Part shown: in pieces, positions 11,406 through 22,791 of the stretch
How the letters are laid out: every line of letters begins with the position of its first letter
Numbering within the stretch: the first letter of the stretch is position 1
Source of the DNA: Loripinus fragilis
Lineage: Eukaryota; Mollusca; Bivalvia; Lucinida; Lucinidae
DNA: 64,000 nt
Reading direction: 5' to 3'
NCBI GenBank assembly: GCA_964019695.1
Contig: OZ026522.1
Coordinates: forward strand, 58,924,811-58,988,810
The notes under the pieces: model-generated
What the model was told of the DNA's origin: nothing
The model's database searches: none
What the model saw: only the letters and a program-made list of their open reading frames with translations
Made by a program: the position numbers and the translations under genes

Positions 11406-11744
11406 ATTTTTTTATGACTTGTGGGCCAGCTTTCTTCTCTGGTTGGTTTTAAGACCATTAAGACAAGGTTACAAACATCTGCTCAGGCATAAAATCTTCA
11501 ACCAATTTCGGAAGGCTAGAGCCAACTGTTTTACTATAACAGCTTGCATGCACATTTTGCCGACTCGGATCGGACCACATTCTATCTATAACAATGACGA
11601 ACTTTTGCGAAATTTCACTTTTCAGGATAACTCATTTAAACTGGGTGGATTTTCTCACTGATATCAATTGGACAAGTCAATTTCCGTTTGAAGTGTTGTC
11701 TGGTGTTAGTTTCATTTTGTTATCAAATTTTAATAGAACATGCT

Positions 11745-11815
11745 GTAAGCAAACAGTGGAGACCCTGATCAGACGCTGCATTTTGTGGCGTCTGATCTTG
11801 GTCTCCACTGTTTGA
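11745..11815. repeat. GATCAG hairpin (AAACAGTGGAGACC type)
   Basis: GCAAACAGTGGAGACCCTGA pairs with the downstream TGGTCTCCACTGTTTG around CAGACGCTGC...GGCGTCTGATC. Conserved at 17036-17102 in copy 2. In copy 3 (54119-54178) the right arm is truncated. Confidence 0.8.
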
Positions 11816-11844
11816 CTATGTCCTACAAAAAAGGCACTATGCTT

Positions 11845-12310
11845 AGTTTAAACTTTATTTCATTTGTACAATGCATAAACAAATACAAAGCAAAAAGTAA
11901 GTGAGTATGATCAGGAAATACCACAATCACACACTGCAGACCAACTCACGGCATCGCGAGGAAGAGCCACAGAACATTCACAGTAACTAGACATGGTAAT
12001 TAAAGCAAAGCAACCAGCTCTCTCCTCCTCGTCAAGATGATTGCAAAACTAGAAAGGACACAAAGTTATTCATCAACAAAGAACCCCTACAAACAATGGG
12101 AGGTACATCCAACAACAAATTAACAACATCAGAACCATCGCCTTAGAAAGGACGGCAGCCCAAGCCACCGGGAGGGTGGCTTAAAATATTTTACGGGCGC
12201 CAAATCTTCGCCCTTGATTCTGTTGATATTAAAGCACAAAACATGTTAAGCTCGCGTAGAGGCTTATGCAATACACAATCACAGAGAAAAAAATCATTAG
12301 AGATTAAAAC
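11845..12310 (+). repeat. dispersed repeat R-B
   Basis: A ~460-bp interspersed repeat recognised by GATCAGGAAATACCACAATC, ACACTGCAGACC, GGAAGAGCCAC, GATTGCAAAACTAGAAAGG and then GGCGCCAAATCTTCGCCC. Other copies or parts: 16745-17030 (-), 21047-21280 (+), 27885-27985 (+), 30050-30220 (-), 45958-46250 (+) and 53645-54105 (-). No protein is conserved between copies. Without terminal repeats a SINE or a LINE 3' end is likeliest. Confidence 0.65.
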
Positions 12311-12543
12311 ATTATACAAAAGGGATTCAGAAATAATAAGTAGATAATTATTATTCGACATGACATGTACACTAGCACGGCTACCAATCCAGCTTCTTCA
12401 TCGGATTAAATCAATACTGTGCTATGAACAAGAGAGACCCGTTTCCTATGAATGAGATGGACCTTAAGTTCAGCAAAATCGTTATTTTTCTAACCAATAC
12501 ACAATTTTAGAAATATGAAAATGCTATTCGATGGCCTTGGTGT

Positions 12544-12990
12544 TTGCCTTGGACATACCTTAAAATGTGTGCCTTGGCACATAGACTGATTCTAGAATCT
12601 GTGTTGATATTGAAGAAACTATCAGCATTTAAAAATTATTTAAATAGAAACAAACTTCAGTCCCCATATTACTTTCATGTAGGATCGCGCTTAGGTCAAA
12701 TCCTACACGCCAGACTGCGAATGCAATGCAGTGCTTTTCATACAGTCTTGTATCGCAAGAATATAGTCGAAAGCCCTTCCTGATATTGAAAGTGCTTATC
12801 ACCTATTTTTCATTTGCCCCGCATATGCAGCTACAAGAAGTTATCTCCCTGATAATCTTCATGAATACTCCCTAAAGGATCTCTTATATGGCACTGAACA
12901 CGGCACGGTTCATGAGAATGAAACATTATTCTTAAAAATACAAGTCATACAGGACTTCTTAACGAAGTGTGGACGATTTAATTCTTAATC
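12544..12990 (+). pseudogene. LINE ORF2 C-terminal fragment
   Basis: Translation gives a C-terminal LINE domain with the QILHARLRMQCS motif, then after a frame change at ~12780 HLFFICPAYAATRSYL, the H...CP part of the cysteine-histidine knuckle. The same pattern occurs in the LINE fragment at 37439-37831 (minus strand), indicating a related element. RT and endonuclease are missing. Confidence 0.6.
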
Positions 12991-13144
12991 ATAATGTACG
13001 TCATAAGACATGAATTGGCAAAGAAAGAAGTCAGACTACTTTGTATATATGCTAGCATATGAAGAGTGCTTATTCATATAAATTACCATACATACATAAT
13101 TTGTACAACATCACACCGGTGCGTGTAAAAGGTTTCTCTTATTA

Positions 13145-13843
13145 GACCATGCGCTGCTAATAGACCCCCTCCCCACCCCCAGGGTAATTTTGTACACTAT
13201 GATTTTCTAAATCTACGTTATATAAGAAGCAAAATGGCACATGTTGGCCATCTGGCAGTGGGGGCATTAACGTGTAACAGCCATGTTAACTATGTTACCG
13301 TAAAACATCTCCAGATCCTATTGTTCACATATAAAGGTATACATAATTTTATTTATCCACATGCTGATTGTCTTAAAAACACTTAACTAAATGCAGCAAA
13401 TAGCCAGTATACGTTAAAACAACATATGCATATTATAATGCAGTTATATACGTTACTTTATTTCAAATAAACTACTATTCAGCCCTATCACTAGACCATG
13501 TGATGCCAAAATATCTCCTAGGAAGAGTTTTGTACACTATGATTTTCTAAAACCACATTATATAAGCCACAAAATAATGCATGTAAGCTCTTTATGGATT
13601 TAGACGTTACCCTGCAATTCTAGAGTTTACTATGTTACCCTGAAATAATAGAAACTCTTTTAGTGTAAATATCAAAATTATTCCTTATTCTTACAAATCA
13701 ATATTATCTTGTAATTGAAAGTAAATGACTAGCAGTATAAGTTTAACACATTTAGGGACCTTTTATTACTGTTACATACGTTACTTTCTTTTGAATACAC
13801 ATTAATTTTATGCAAAAATAGCATTATATGAGTTGTTTAAACT
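13145..13843 (+). repeat. two tandem units of ~349 bp
   Basis: The words TAGACCATG..., TTTTGTACACTATGATTTTC, ACATTATATAAG-like and ATACGTTACTTT occur at 13142, 13192 and 13446 and again at 13492, 13532 and 13780 in the same order. Non-coding. Confidence 0.65.
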
Positions 13844-14389
13844 CCTAATGGGCGTAAATTACTGCCATTTAAGGGCTCAATAATGAGAGAAATAATGAAA
13901 AGTGTCTTTTTCAACTTAAAATTTAAGTAAAATTAAACTCTGACAAAAGCTAATTTAATGTAAAGGAAGAAAATTGAACTCAAAGCACTTTAAATGCTAT
14001 TTCTATTAAGAGGTTATTTTATCGAATATGTAAACATTGCTTATAGAAACTTCTTATTTGAATAATCAAATCATGTTTCTTAAATGCTTGAATAAAAGCA
14101 TTTATATCTTACACTTGTATGGGTTGACTTAATTTAATACATGAAATGATATATACAAGACATTTTTCCATACTGTCTTCAGTTCAGTTTAGACGAAACA
14201 GGATTTTAAACATGTAGTAGCTTAGTAATATCCATTACCCAAAGTCTGAGCCAACCAAATACATATGTAGCTTATCAGCTATTGATTACAACAACTATTA
14301 TAAGGAAAACAACTAAGGATGAGAGCTAGCTCGCAATTTGTAAAATTTTAAGTCATTTCAGGCATGGTTTACATTGAGAAATGAAAAAT
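13844..14389. other. non-coding, no gene seen
   Basis: AT-rich sequence without recognisable repeats, termini or protein similarity. Confidence 0.4.
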
Positions 14390-14638
14390 TTATATAGGTG
14401 TTATCCCTGGTCCTTTCAATGAAAACTGAATTTTTTTTATAATCATAACAATTTCTATCCCAAATGTGGTACCTAACATGCCTGTCCCTGTAGTTATAAT
14501 ACCTATGGCAGTAATAAGCATGTCTAGTCTGGCGAAGAAAGAAAAAAAATAATCTTGGTAACATGCATAACAAGAGTATTTAAGGAGATTATTACACTTA
14601 TCATCTGTTTCACCTGTTTCTACAATTTTGTGGAGCAT
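14390..14638 (-). CDS. small open frame with glycine-rich hydrophobic segment, function unknown
   Basis: An 82-residue open frame with a cysteine-containing N-terminal half and a strongly hydrophobic glycine/threonine-rich segment (ITAIGIITTGTGMLGTTFG, residues ~41-60), then KK and a polar tail. The segment looks like a membrane-inserting helix. No family is recognised. It is flanked by mobile-element debris, so it could be a relic or a chance frame. No splice or promoter evidence. Confidence 0.2.
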   Translation of the reverse strand: MLHKIVETGETDDKCNNLLKYSCYACYQDYFFSFFARLDMLITAIGIITTGTGMLGTTFGIEIVMIIKKIQFSLKGPGITPI

Positions 14639-14869
14639 TTAAACAGCTACAGTAGCTAGGACAACATTTGTTCAAAATGTTCAATTTAGTCCTATAATTA
14701 AAAGAGGTAAGTTAATGCTTAGAAAAGATCCCTAGCATTGTTAGTATTGTATTATAGACATGACAAACTGAAAGGAGTTCCAACAATTCATTGGGATCTT
14801 TTATTTAAATTATTTCTGTCAATAAGAGTTATTTCTGTCAATAAGCTGCTAACAATGTTGTAGTTGTTT

Positions 14870-15095
14870 GACGATTGTATTATATTAATACTCTTAAGCG
14901 TGAGCTTGTTGACACTAATGCCTATAAATTGCAGCCTTCTTTAAGTGAAAGGGTGATTGTTGATGGGCATAGTTGTCATACAGCCCTACATTTTTGTGTC
15001 AAGCTAAAGAAAATCAAGACAAAGTTCCTACGTTGTACTTGTTACCTAAACTCCATAAAAATCCTATAAAGTCGTCAACATGCATGCCCTTTTTA
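14870..15095 (+). pseudogene. Penelope-like element RT fragment
   Basis: The segment KVPTLYLLPKLHKNPIK (from ~15018) matches the (L/M)PKxHKxP block N-terminal to the RT core of Penelope-like elements. The upstream part (YKLQPSLSERVIVDGHS) lies in a different frame, with the break at ~14990. The RT palm and the GIY-YIG endonuclease are absent, so this is a short dead fragment. Confidence 0.5.
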
Positions 15096-15369
15096 CTGTC
15101 AACATGCACGTCCTTTTGGGATGAAAGTGTATACGACATCTACGCTGTCACATTGATCTCGTCATAAGTGTGTCCGACATCTATGCCAAAATAAGTGTTT
15201 ACGAGATCAAAATTGGCACTTTGAATGTTCCTTTGATTTTCCATCAGCAAATAATGGTTATGAATGATAGTCGAGGAGAACTGGTAACTACAATCACACA
15301 AATATTGGTAAGGCTGGTGATACAAGCTGTAAAATATGTCATTTTTATAAATGTGTATACTACATCTCT

Positions 15370-15988
15370 GCTAAAATCATCCTTGTGTCTTCCACTTCGA
15401 TATTTGATGACCATCTCTCATGGGCTCCCCACATAGACTACTTATGTTCAACAATATCATCCAAAATCTCGCTTCTCAGACACATCTCGATATACGTATC
15501 CCAAGAATATTCAAAAGATATTCTATCAGAGTTATATACAGCCGCTACTTGATTATGGTTGCAACACTTGGGGGAACACGACGGCCGCAAATATTGAACG
15601 TCTCTCCAAGTTACAAAAACGGGCTGCGCGAATCATTTTAAGGGCCGATGTTATGACTCCTTCAACTATCATGTTTGAAAGACTTGAATGGCTTTCCGTA
15701 CCTAAACGCTTAATGTACAATAAGGCTGTATTAACATATAAAGCACTAAACAATTTAGCACCAGCATATATATCTGGCCTGCTTAAACCGGTGTCCGAAA
15801 CCAATACTCGTTCTTTAAGGTCATCTGAAAATGGACTTCTCTCCGTACCTAGATCACGTACTGCGTTATATGACCGCTCTTTCTCATACTCTGCCTCAAA
15901 ATTGTGGAACGCACTACCACAGTCAATCCGAACTAAACCCTCCTTAAAAAGTTTCAAAACGTCTTTGAAAGCACAATTTCAAACATAA
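15370..15988 (+). pseudogene. LINE ORF2 C-terminal fragment (second family)
   Basis: Translation shows WAPHIDYLCSTISSK, then, after a frame change near 15520, YIQPLLDYGCNTWGN and RLSKLQKRAARIIL, and downstream an open frame from 15653 with LEWLSVPKRLMYNKA and YKALNNLAPAYI. These are the thumb and C-terminal motifs of CR1/Jockey-type LINEs. The stop at 15986-15988 is at the expected end of such an ORF2. The RT palm is missing. It is a different family from 12544-12990. Confidence 0.7.
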
Positions 15989-16744
15989 TTGTTTACGCAG
16001 GACACTTTGTTTATACCGCGCATACGTAACAGTTATCTGTTGACAAAATAATCCATGCAGATTACAGTAATAGGTGATGAGTTTCTGCGGAAATTTGAGT
16101 GCAGATATGCTACTGAAAAGCTACTCGACAGACTAGTTTTTTGGTCTGGGCCTTGCCTTCTGCTATTTGCACTTTTGAGTGATCAGCACGGCCTTTGTTG
16201 TTCTGTGCGAAGACTCAGACACGATTGAGTCTCCGCCGATCGGACGGTATTAAATTCGATATTTGTGACATGAGTTCGGTGATTGTTGTGATTGGCTCGT
16301 TATTATTATAAATCAGATAATTTTCAATGAATGTGCTATTTCAATCTTTAAAGATGTATTTGAACTGTTTAATGCATCCATGCACCCATTTAAAACATGT
16401 GCAATTTGTAAATAATGTTTTGATGTATATAGTTTTGTTATAGAGGGCCACTTGGTAGAATGGCTATTTCAGCTAAAAGTGTACACCTCTTTAAATATTG
16501 TATAAATAGATAAATAAATAAATTTGTGGGCGAATGATTACAAAGGCAAGGGCATTTCTGGGCGTGACCATTATATATTCTGTTCAAGACTGATGGTAGG
16601 CACCGCATGCACGGCTTAGTTTTCACAGATACTGATTTGTATAGTCTTACGAAGGGAAAATTTTACCGTGCAAAACAAAAATGGCGCCGTTCTACGTGTT
16701 TACGAGATCAATGTTATAACGTAGGTTGTCACCCCTGATTGTTT
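15989..16744. other. non-coding, no gene seen
   Basis: Probably includes the 3' UTR of the preceding LINE fragment. A short AAATA repeat lies at 16503-16520. No gene. Confidence 0.4.
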
Positions 16745-17030
16745 ATGTGGGTTCTGTGTTGGTCTTTGTTTTAGTATGCATTACTTTGTGTCCTTTCTAG
16801 TTTTGCAATCATATTGACGAGGAAGAGAGAGCTGGTTGCTTTGCTTTAATTGTCTAATGTCCTGTAACTGTTAATGTTCTATGACTCTTCCTCGCGGTGC
16901 CGTGCGTTGGTCTGCAGTGTGTGATTGTGGTATTTCCTGATCATACTCATTTACTCTTTGCTTTGTATTTGTTTATGTATTGTATAAATGAAATAAAGTT
17001 TAAACAAAGCCTAGTGCTCTTTTGTGGGAC
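16745..17030 (-). repeat. dispersed repeat R-B, inverted copy
   Basis: Reverse complement of the R-B family: GGTCTGCAGTGTGTGATTGTGG and TTCCTGATCATACTCATTTAC are visible on the plus strand at ~16908-16955. It forms the outer edge of block B copy 2. Confidence 0.65.
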
Positions 17031-17035
17031 ATCGT

Positions 17036-17102
17036 CAAACAGTGGAGACCAAGATCAGACGCCACAGAACGCAGCATCTGATCAGGTTCTCCACTGTTTG
17101 CT
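17036..17102. repeat. GATCAG hairpin
   Basis: TCAAACAGTGGAGACCAAGA and the complementary GGTTCTCCACTGTTTG enclose CAGACGCC...GCAGCATCTGATC. Orthologue of 11745-11815. Confidence 0.8.
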
Positions 17103-17439
17103 TACAGAATGCTCTATTAAAACTTTGAAAAAAGAATGAAACCAACACCCAACAACACTTAAAACGGAAATGGACTTGTCCAATTGATAACAGTGGGAAA
17201 TTGCACCCGGTTTAAATGTGTTAATCGTGAAAAGTGAAATTCTGCAATCAGATTCATCAAGTTCATCATAAATTGTTATAGATAGAATGCAATTGGATGT
17301 GGACCGCTCAGAGGGTCGACAAAATGTGTCTGGAAGCTACTATAGCTAGCCTACCACAATTGTTTGAAGATTTTATGCCTGGGTATATGTTTGTAACCTC
17401 GTCCTTAATTGTCTTAAAACAAACAAGAGAAGATAGCTG

Positions 17440-17649
17440 AACCCGAGGTTATGCAACGTTTCATACTCAACTCAGCTGAGCACGTAATTATCCTGCTCAT
17501 AAATGTTAAAATGACAACGATTGTTGGCATTTTAACATACCTAAAGCAAGACACTTCTTTATTTGCCGGTATTTTAATTTCTAGGAGCAGTTGAAATTTC
17601 ATGCTCAGTTAAGTTGAGCACGAAACAAGTTGTATAACCTCGGGGCCTG
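17440..17649. mobile_element. GAGGTTAT MITE
   Basis: Ends ACCCGAGGTTATGCAACG and GTTGTATAACCTCGGGGCC. Inside are TCAACTCAGCTGAGCACG and its counterpart, and a central GTTAAAATGACAACGATTGTTGG hairpin. Confidence 0.7.
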
Positions 17650-18889
17650 GATTCGACTTTTACCTCGGTAAACACAGTTCTGGTACTCGCAGGCATTTCA
17701 GAGTATATGATATGATAGTGTAGTCTTTACCATAGTCGTCTCCAGATCTACTCTGTGTTTCAAAAAGCTTAAAGTAAAATTCCACATCAGTAGCTGACGA
17801 GCTAGTTCCCTGACTAAATTGAAAGGATTTCTAGTCTGCTGAAGTCAAAAATATAGCACAAAACATAGCTAAAACAACATTTAAGCGTGTTAACCTCTTG
17901 AAATGCTTTAAAAACACAATATTTTGAGAGATAACCAAAATGTTTTATATTTTCTTGGGCAATACTTTCGACTTCTTTAGCATACAGTAAAGTATTTTCA
18001 AAATGCCTATGTTCAGGGGGACGTATTTGCTCTAGTGACTCAGCACTAGACGCAAATATCTGTGTGCCAGCTTATAACAAGCAGAGCGATATGAAAAGAA
18101 ACATGAATACTGTCCAAATGTTGTTTTTATTAATTTCCTGGCATAAGAAATTGATTGTACGTGTATCTATCAAAAGGAAAAACATCTTAACATCAAAAAC
18201 TTTTTCAAAATTAATGGGTTTGAATCTCCATCAGCTGGCTTCGAGCGAAGCTATCAGGGTTTTCATTCAACTAGGAATTCCATACCATTAGATGACATCA
18301 GTCAACGGAACTGGCTGCAAATCTCAATTAAGTTCCGCTGATCAACTCGTTCAACACGATATCTGAATTCCTAGTACAGCTGCACATTATTTCTCATTCA
18401 AGTTTAGTGTCCCCAAGGTGTCATCGAAAACGCCTTACTCACACTGGATAGGCGGCAATAGAAAACGCTCTTAACGATCGACGAACGTGGATAAAAAAAT
18501 CGCAAGAAACAGTGTTTTCGACTGCAATTTGTCGCCAATCGGGCAACAAATGACAATCGAAAACTCTGTTTCTAACTATTTTTTATATCTACGTCCGTCG
18601 AGAGTATTACCGTTTTCGATTACCGCCTTTCCGGTGTGTAACTGGAAACAGCATTCAAACTTTACATGCAAACATTAACCCTTTTTGTCCTGCAATGTCG
18701 TCTGCTGGTAAGTCCGCTGCATTTATTCAAGTGCACTTCAGACTAGATTCTTTGTGAACATGAAAGTTTCTTATGGTATCCTGTCCTCATTCGTCCTTCT
18801 TTGCTATATCAGATCGAATGGCATGCAAGGTCCTTGGACATGCCTCAGACTTTGTCTCTCCTCGCTTAGCACATGTCGCCAAAACCAAG

Positions 18890-19128
18890 CTCTGAAGTTC
18901 AAAATTGTGTTCATGTTCAGCTTTTATGAGCATGAAATTTGTTCTGATCATAAATTTTAAAATGCCAACAATTATTGGCATTTTAAAATGTATGACCAGG
19001 ACCAGAACAAATGACAGTAGTATAATAATTGTCTCCTTTTCAGTATTCTGATATTTTTCATGAGTATTACAAAAAATCCATGCTCGTTAGTATGGAGCAT
19101 GTAAAGGGTTATATAACCTCAGAGCCCG
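18890..19128. mobile_element. GAGGTTAT MITE downstream of EGF-CFC gene 2
   Basis: Ends TATAACCTCAGAGCCC on the right and contains AAAATGCCAACAATTATTGGCATTTT (~18959). Orthologue of 8593-8830. Confidence 0.6.
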
Positions 19129-19253
19129 GATTGTTGACTTTAGTCTTGTAGCTGCTTCTTCAGACCGGATCTTCTTGGGCTGATGTTGTGTCCTGCTTCT
19201 TCACGCTAGTATTGGTACTAGGCTCTTCATAGCTGCTTGTTTCCTTGGATCAT

Positions 19254-19880
19254 TCAAGAATATAGTCCGGTAAAAGCCCAACAAGTCAGAATTGAGAGTG
19301 CCAGAATAGATGTATACATTCCCTCTGAACTGCTAGCAGTAATGCTGCTGGGATAGTCCTCTACAAAGTCATCATAAAATTGTTCATAGTCATCAAACGC
19401 TTTCTCAATTCCACCGGAGTAATCTGGATCTTCCTCAACGCCGTCCTGAAACGTCTCACCACAGCCAGGGAACTGGTAGACCTTGCAGATCATCTGCCCA
19501 TCATAACAATGACACAGGTTACACGCAGCCGTAAGCCAAGTGCCGTGAGCAGCTGTGCCGCAGGATTGGTGGCGAACACGGTGCTGGCAATAGCGACCGT
19601 AAAAAGGCTTTTTACAATGACAAAAGGAATTCATTATACACAGCCCTCCATTTTTACAACAGTCCTTTGTAGCTGTAGATGTGCTGAGGTTCTCCGGGAC
19701 CGCCATCAAATTGTTCTTTCCGTGCGTCCGTCTTTCTCTTCTCTCTGTTCGTCGGGTCATACTCAGCCATTCTGCATAGCTGGTATTGGCAGTCACCAAC
19801 TGGAGGGTTAAACAAAAGCAGAAAATTCTGAAATATAACGGAATAAATGTTAATAATGTACATTTCATAGATGTTTTCAT
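19254..19880 (-). CDS. EGF-CFC (Cripto-like) protein, intact copy 2
   Basis: A 208-residue protein of the EGF-CFC family (vertebrate Cripto/Cryptic, zebrafish one-eyed pinhead), which tethers Nodal-type ligands to activin receptors. The first in-frame ATG is at 19880; the longer frame begins at TTG. Residues 1-32 form a signal-peptide-like leader (MKTSMKC then a hydrophobic run). A basic stretch RRTERRERRTHGK follows at ~40. The EGF module (CCKNGGLC, SFCHC, FYGRYC) is at ~72-97 and the CFC module with six cysteines (SCG, AACNLCHC, MIC, FPGC) at ~105-138. An acidic tail (EEDPDY, DDYEQFYDDF) precedes a hydrophobic C-terminus after SSSEG, consistent with GPI anchoring. The cysteine spacing CC-x5-C-x5-C-x-C-x8-C matches the family EGF. 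One exon covers all domains, unlike vertebrate genes, so this could be a retrocopy or an intron-poor gene. Confidence 0.85.
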   Translation of the reverse strand: MKTSMKCTLLTFIPLYFRIFCFCLTLQLVTANTSYAEWLSMTRRTERRERRTHGKNNLMAVPENLSTSTATKDCCKNGGLCIMNSFCHCKKPFYGRYCQHRVRHQSCGTAAHGTWLTAACNLCHCYDGQMICKVYQFPGCGETFQDGVEEDPDYSGGIEKAFDDYEQFYDDFVEDYPSSITASSSEGMYTSILALSILTCWAFTGLYS

Positions 19881-21046
19881 GGTTTCCGTCACATCATGGA
19901 ATATACCGTCACATGTTTCGACCTTATCCAACCAGATAAAATAAATAAACTATGAAACGTGTACTATTTGAACAGGTTTCCTATTTTGTACTAGTATATT
20001 TCCCGTGAGTGGAACTAAAAAATTATAACTATCAAGCGCATTTTATGATATTAATTTTCCAAATATGCTGTTAGCACATTCGTGAAAGTATTGACATATG
20101 TATCTAGATTCCACTGCACAATTGTTTAAAAAGGCAAATTTAATAATATACATGTAGCGAGAAATCCTGATGAACAACATATTTTTATTTTAAAAAGTCG
20201 CAATTTACAAGGTAAACGCAGTGCGTGGTTCGAATCCACACCAGCTTCGCCTAGGAGAAAGTGACATTGGCATCAACTCTCAATTTCTTCACCCGCTTTT
20301 TCATAACGAAACGTATTTGCTATACTGCTCTTCTGTAAGAGCGATCGAATAACATGTTTGCACATTTTATTGATATTCCAATGTTTTACATCAAATGTAT
20401 CACAATGCACAAAGTGCAAATGCATGCTGGCGCAATAAGAGTTATTGTATGGTTTGTGCGTCTGAATGGGGAGATAATCCTCTCGCTAAAGCTCATGGAT
20501 TATCTTCCAGTTAAGACTCACAAACTATACACTAACTAACACCGTTCAGCTTTATTCGCTAAATATGTTATCTTAAAATTTAAAACCATACCTCATTATG
20601 CATGTAACTTCCATATTGTTTAATTTCTGTAAAGTGATTTAATCTTTGATCCGCATCTGATTATACGAGCAACTGGGATTTAGATAACAATCAAATTGTG
20701 AAGATTTCTATATTTCTCTCTGCTTATAAACCCTGTGGATCTGTGGGCCTAAGAATCCTAAGTTTTCATTGGTTTGACTAAACACTCGGATCAATTGACC
20801 AATGGCATGTTCATTTCACAGCTCAGTGGAAGCATCCGCTGAATAATTAAGGACGCGTGTCCGCTCTTCTTCCAAGAACGACCAATTTAATACATCGATT
20901 AACAGCATCACGGTCATATTTCATGGACGATTAAGTTTCAAATTGGAAACTTTAAACTAAAGCGGATGCCAATTATGGTGATTGGCTAATTAAAGTAGCC
21001 AGCCATAAAATTGATTTGCGCATTTAATTTATTAATCAAATTTATT

Positions 21047-21280
21047 ATTGCAAAACTAGAAAGAACACTAAGAAATGCATAACAAAACAAAGACCAAATA
21101 CAGAACCCGAACGTCTCAATGAGAGGAACATTAAACAATGAATCAACAGCAACAGACAGGCCAACAGCCCAAGCCACCAGGGGCTGAAATGCATTTACTG
21201 GTAACAAATTTTCGCCCTAGATTCTGTTGTTGTTAAAGCACAAAATAATTTCGTTCGCATGGAGGCTTCCTAATTTATCA
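21047..21280 (+). repeat. dispersed repeat R-B fragment
   Basis: TTGCAAAACTAGAAAGAACAC then CCCAAGCCACCAGGGGC and AAATTTTCGCCCTAGATTCTG match the 3' half of R-B. The upstream half is missing and the junction with block B copy 2 is abrupt. Confidence 0.6.
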
Positions 21281-21672
21281 TGCAATGCATCACGTCAAAA
21301 ACAATCAAATCAAATCAACACACTATGATGAAACAAAGAAAGTGGCGTACGACTCACAGATACACAGAGCTAACGATGCTGAAAAAAATGCAAGTTGTTT
21401 TTCATTTTAAAGGCATTTAATTCGTTAATCTGTCATCTAAAATGGATTCTTACAAACCAGCTGATCAGGATCTATTCTGGTTTCTTCACTGTTTGTAAGA
21501 AAATATTTTGCTGGAATATAACTAAACAATGTCCCTAATAAGGTTGTGTGTTATGCATGTACAGGGTACATGGTCATGTGTTTTGTGCATTTTTTACTTC
21601 ATTAGAAGACTGACTTTAAGGTGATAAAATGCATCAAAGAGACTATCAATCCCAGCCTCATAAATATATATA
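21281..21672. other. non-coding, no gene seen
   Basis: AT-rich; a weak GATCAG hairpin lies at ~21455-21495. Nothing else recognised. Confidence 0.4.
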
Positions 21673-22791
21673 CACGCCTACCAAACGGTCGGATGCTCAA
21701 CCACTGGTCGAGCGAGAAAAACAATTCGAGTGTCGTCCGGTTGAGATTTCGAGGAGCTAAAAAGGTAAAGAAATGTGGCATGTTCTGTATATTATGATTA
21801 ATATTTCTTGTCCTAGGAAGAGAATCAAAAATCGGAGAATGTCATGCAACCTTTTACGGGTCCCTACGTTTATGGTGTAAATAGGACACAGTTATAAACA
21901 ATTTTGAGGTTTGTTTTCGTCAAGAAATAACACTCTTTCAGATTTCTTATGGTTAACAATCTGAATGTGTAAGCTTGTTTTTCGCATCCCGTAGTCAAGA
22001 TAACGCATTCAGTCCGTTGGCCGTAAAAATCTGAAAGATTGATATTCCTTGACGAAAACAAACTTCAAAATTGTTTATAACTGTATTTTAGTGCATTTCG
22101 GTCGCATATGATTATTCATATGATTTTATATTCGGGCAAAAATATTTTATTACATATAGTTTGCTAACGGCATTTTTTCAAGAATTTAAGAATTTGTAGC
22201 GCCAAGTTTGGGAATAGTAAGTCGGCATGGGCCCTTGTAACAGACTGAATGCGTTATCTTGACTATGGGGCGCGAAAAACCGACAAATAAAGCTATTTTT
22301 TTTCTTATCATTTTTTAATTATCGGATGCTCAACCAGAATTTTCCAGGACTTTCCACTAAGATTTTTCGTATATTGCACTAGCTCGATGAAAATAACCAT
22401 CAGAATTCCAGTTGCCAATCTCAGTCTTGATCAGGCCTGTTTATATCACCTTGGAGCACATCATAAAATTGAATACACAGCCCAAAACAACTCGAATTTC
22501 TACACATTTTTATCTGCTTCTAGTACACCTTCATCGCGCAAAAAGTAAATCTGACAAAAGGAGAAAATTCTCTGACCTCCTATTTACACCATAAACGTAG
22601 GGACCCGTAAGAGGTTGCATGACATTCCCCGATTTTTTATTTTCTTCCTAGGACAAGAAATATCAATCATAATATACAGAACATGCAACATTTATTTACC
22701 TTTTTAGCTCCTCGAAATCTCAACCGGATGACACTCGAATTGTTTTTCTCGCTCAACCAGCGGTTTAGCATCCGACCGTTTGGTAGGCGTG
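21673..22791. mobile_element. foldback element with ~213-bp inverted arms
   Basis: Arms 21673-21885 and 22579-22791 are inverted repeats (CACGCCTACCAAACGGTCGG at the left tip) and the flanks carry ATATA on both sides. Inside are a second foldback (21889-22085) and a perfect 23-bp inverted pair at 21992-22014 and 22243-22265. No transposase motif is seen in any frame. ATATA in AT-rich flanks is weak evidence for a target duplication. Confidence 0.75.

Larger units (their letters stand above)
2513..12620 (+). repeat. block B copy 1, segmental duplication carrying EGF-CFC gene 1
   Basis: Matches 53270-60030 in inverted orientation almost end to end: 2513-3245 pairs with 59305-60030, and 6593-12620 with 53270-59290. 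A shorter part also pairs with 16745-21047. Bases 3246-6592 (LINE, 550-bp tandem repeat, SINE) are missing from copy 3 and look inserted here; ~20 bp at that junction is present only in copy 3. Confidence 0.8.
16745..21047 (-). repeat. block B copy 2, carrying EGF-CFC gene 2
   Basis: Inverted relative to copy 1: the 21047 end pairs with ~6725 and the 16745 end with ~12150. It lacks several insertions found in copy 1, including the TTAA MITE. It ends abruptly at an R-B repeat at 21047 where copies 1 and 3 continue. Confidence 0.75.
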
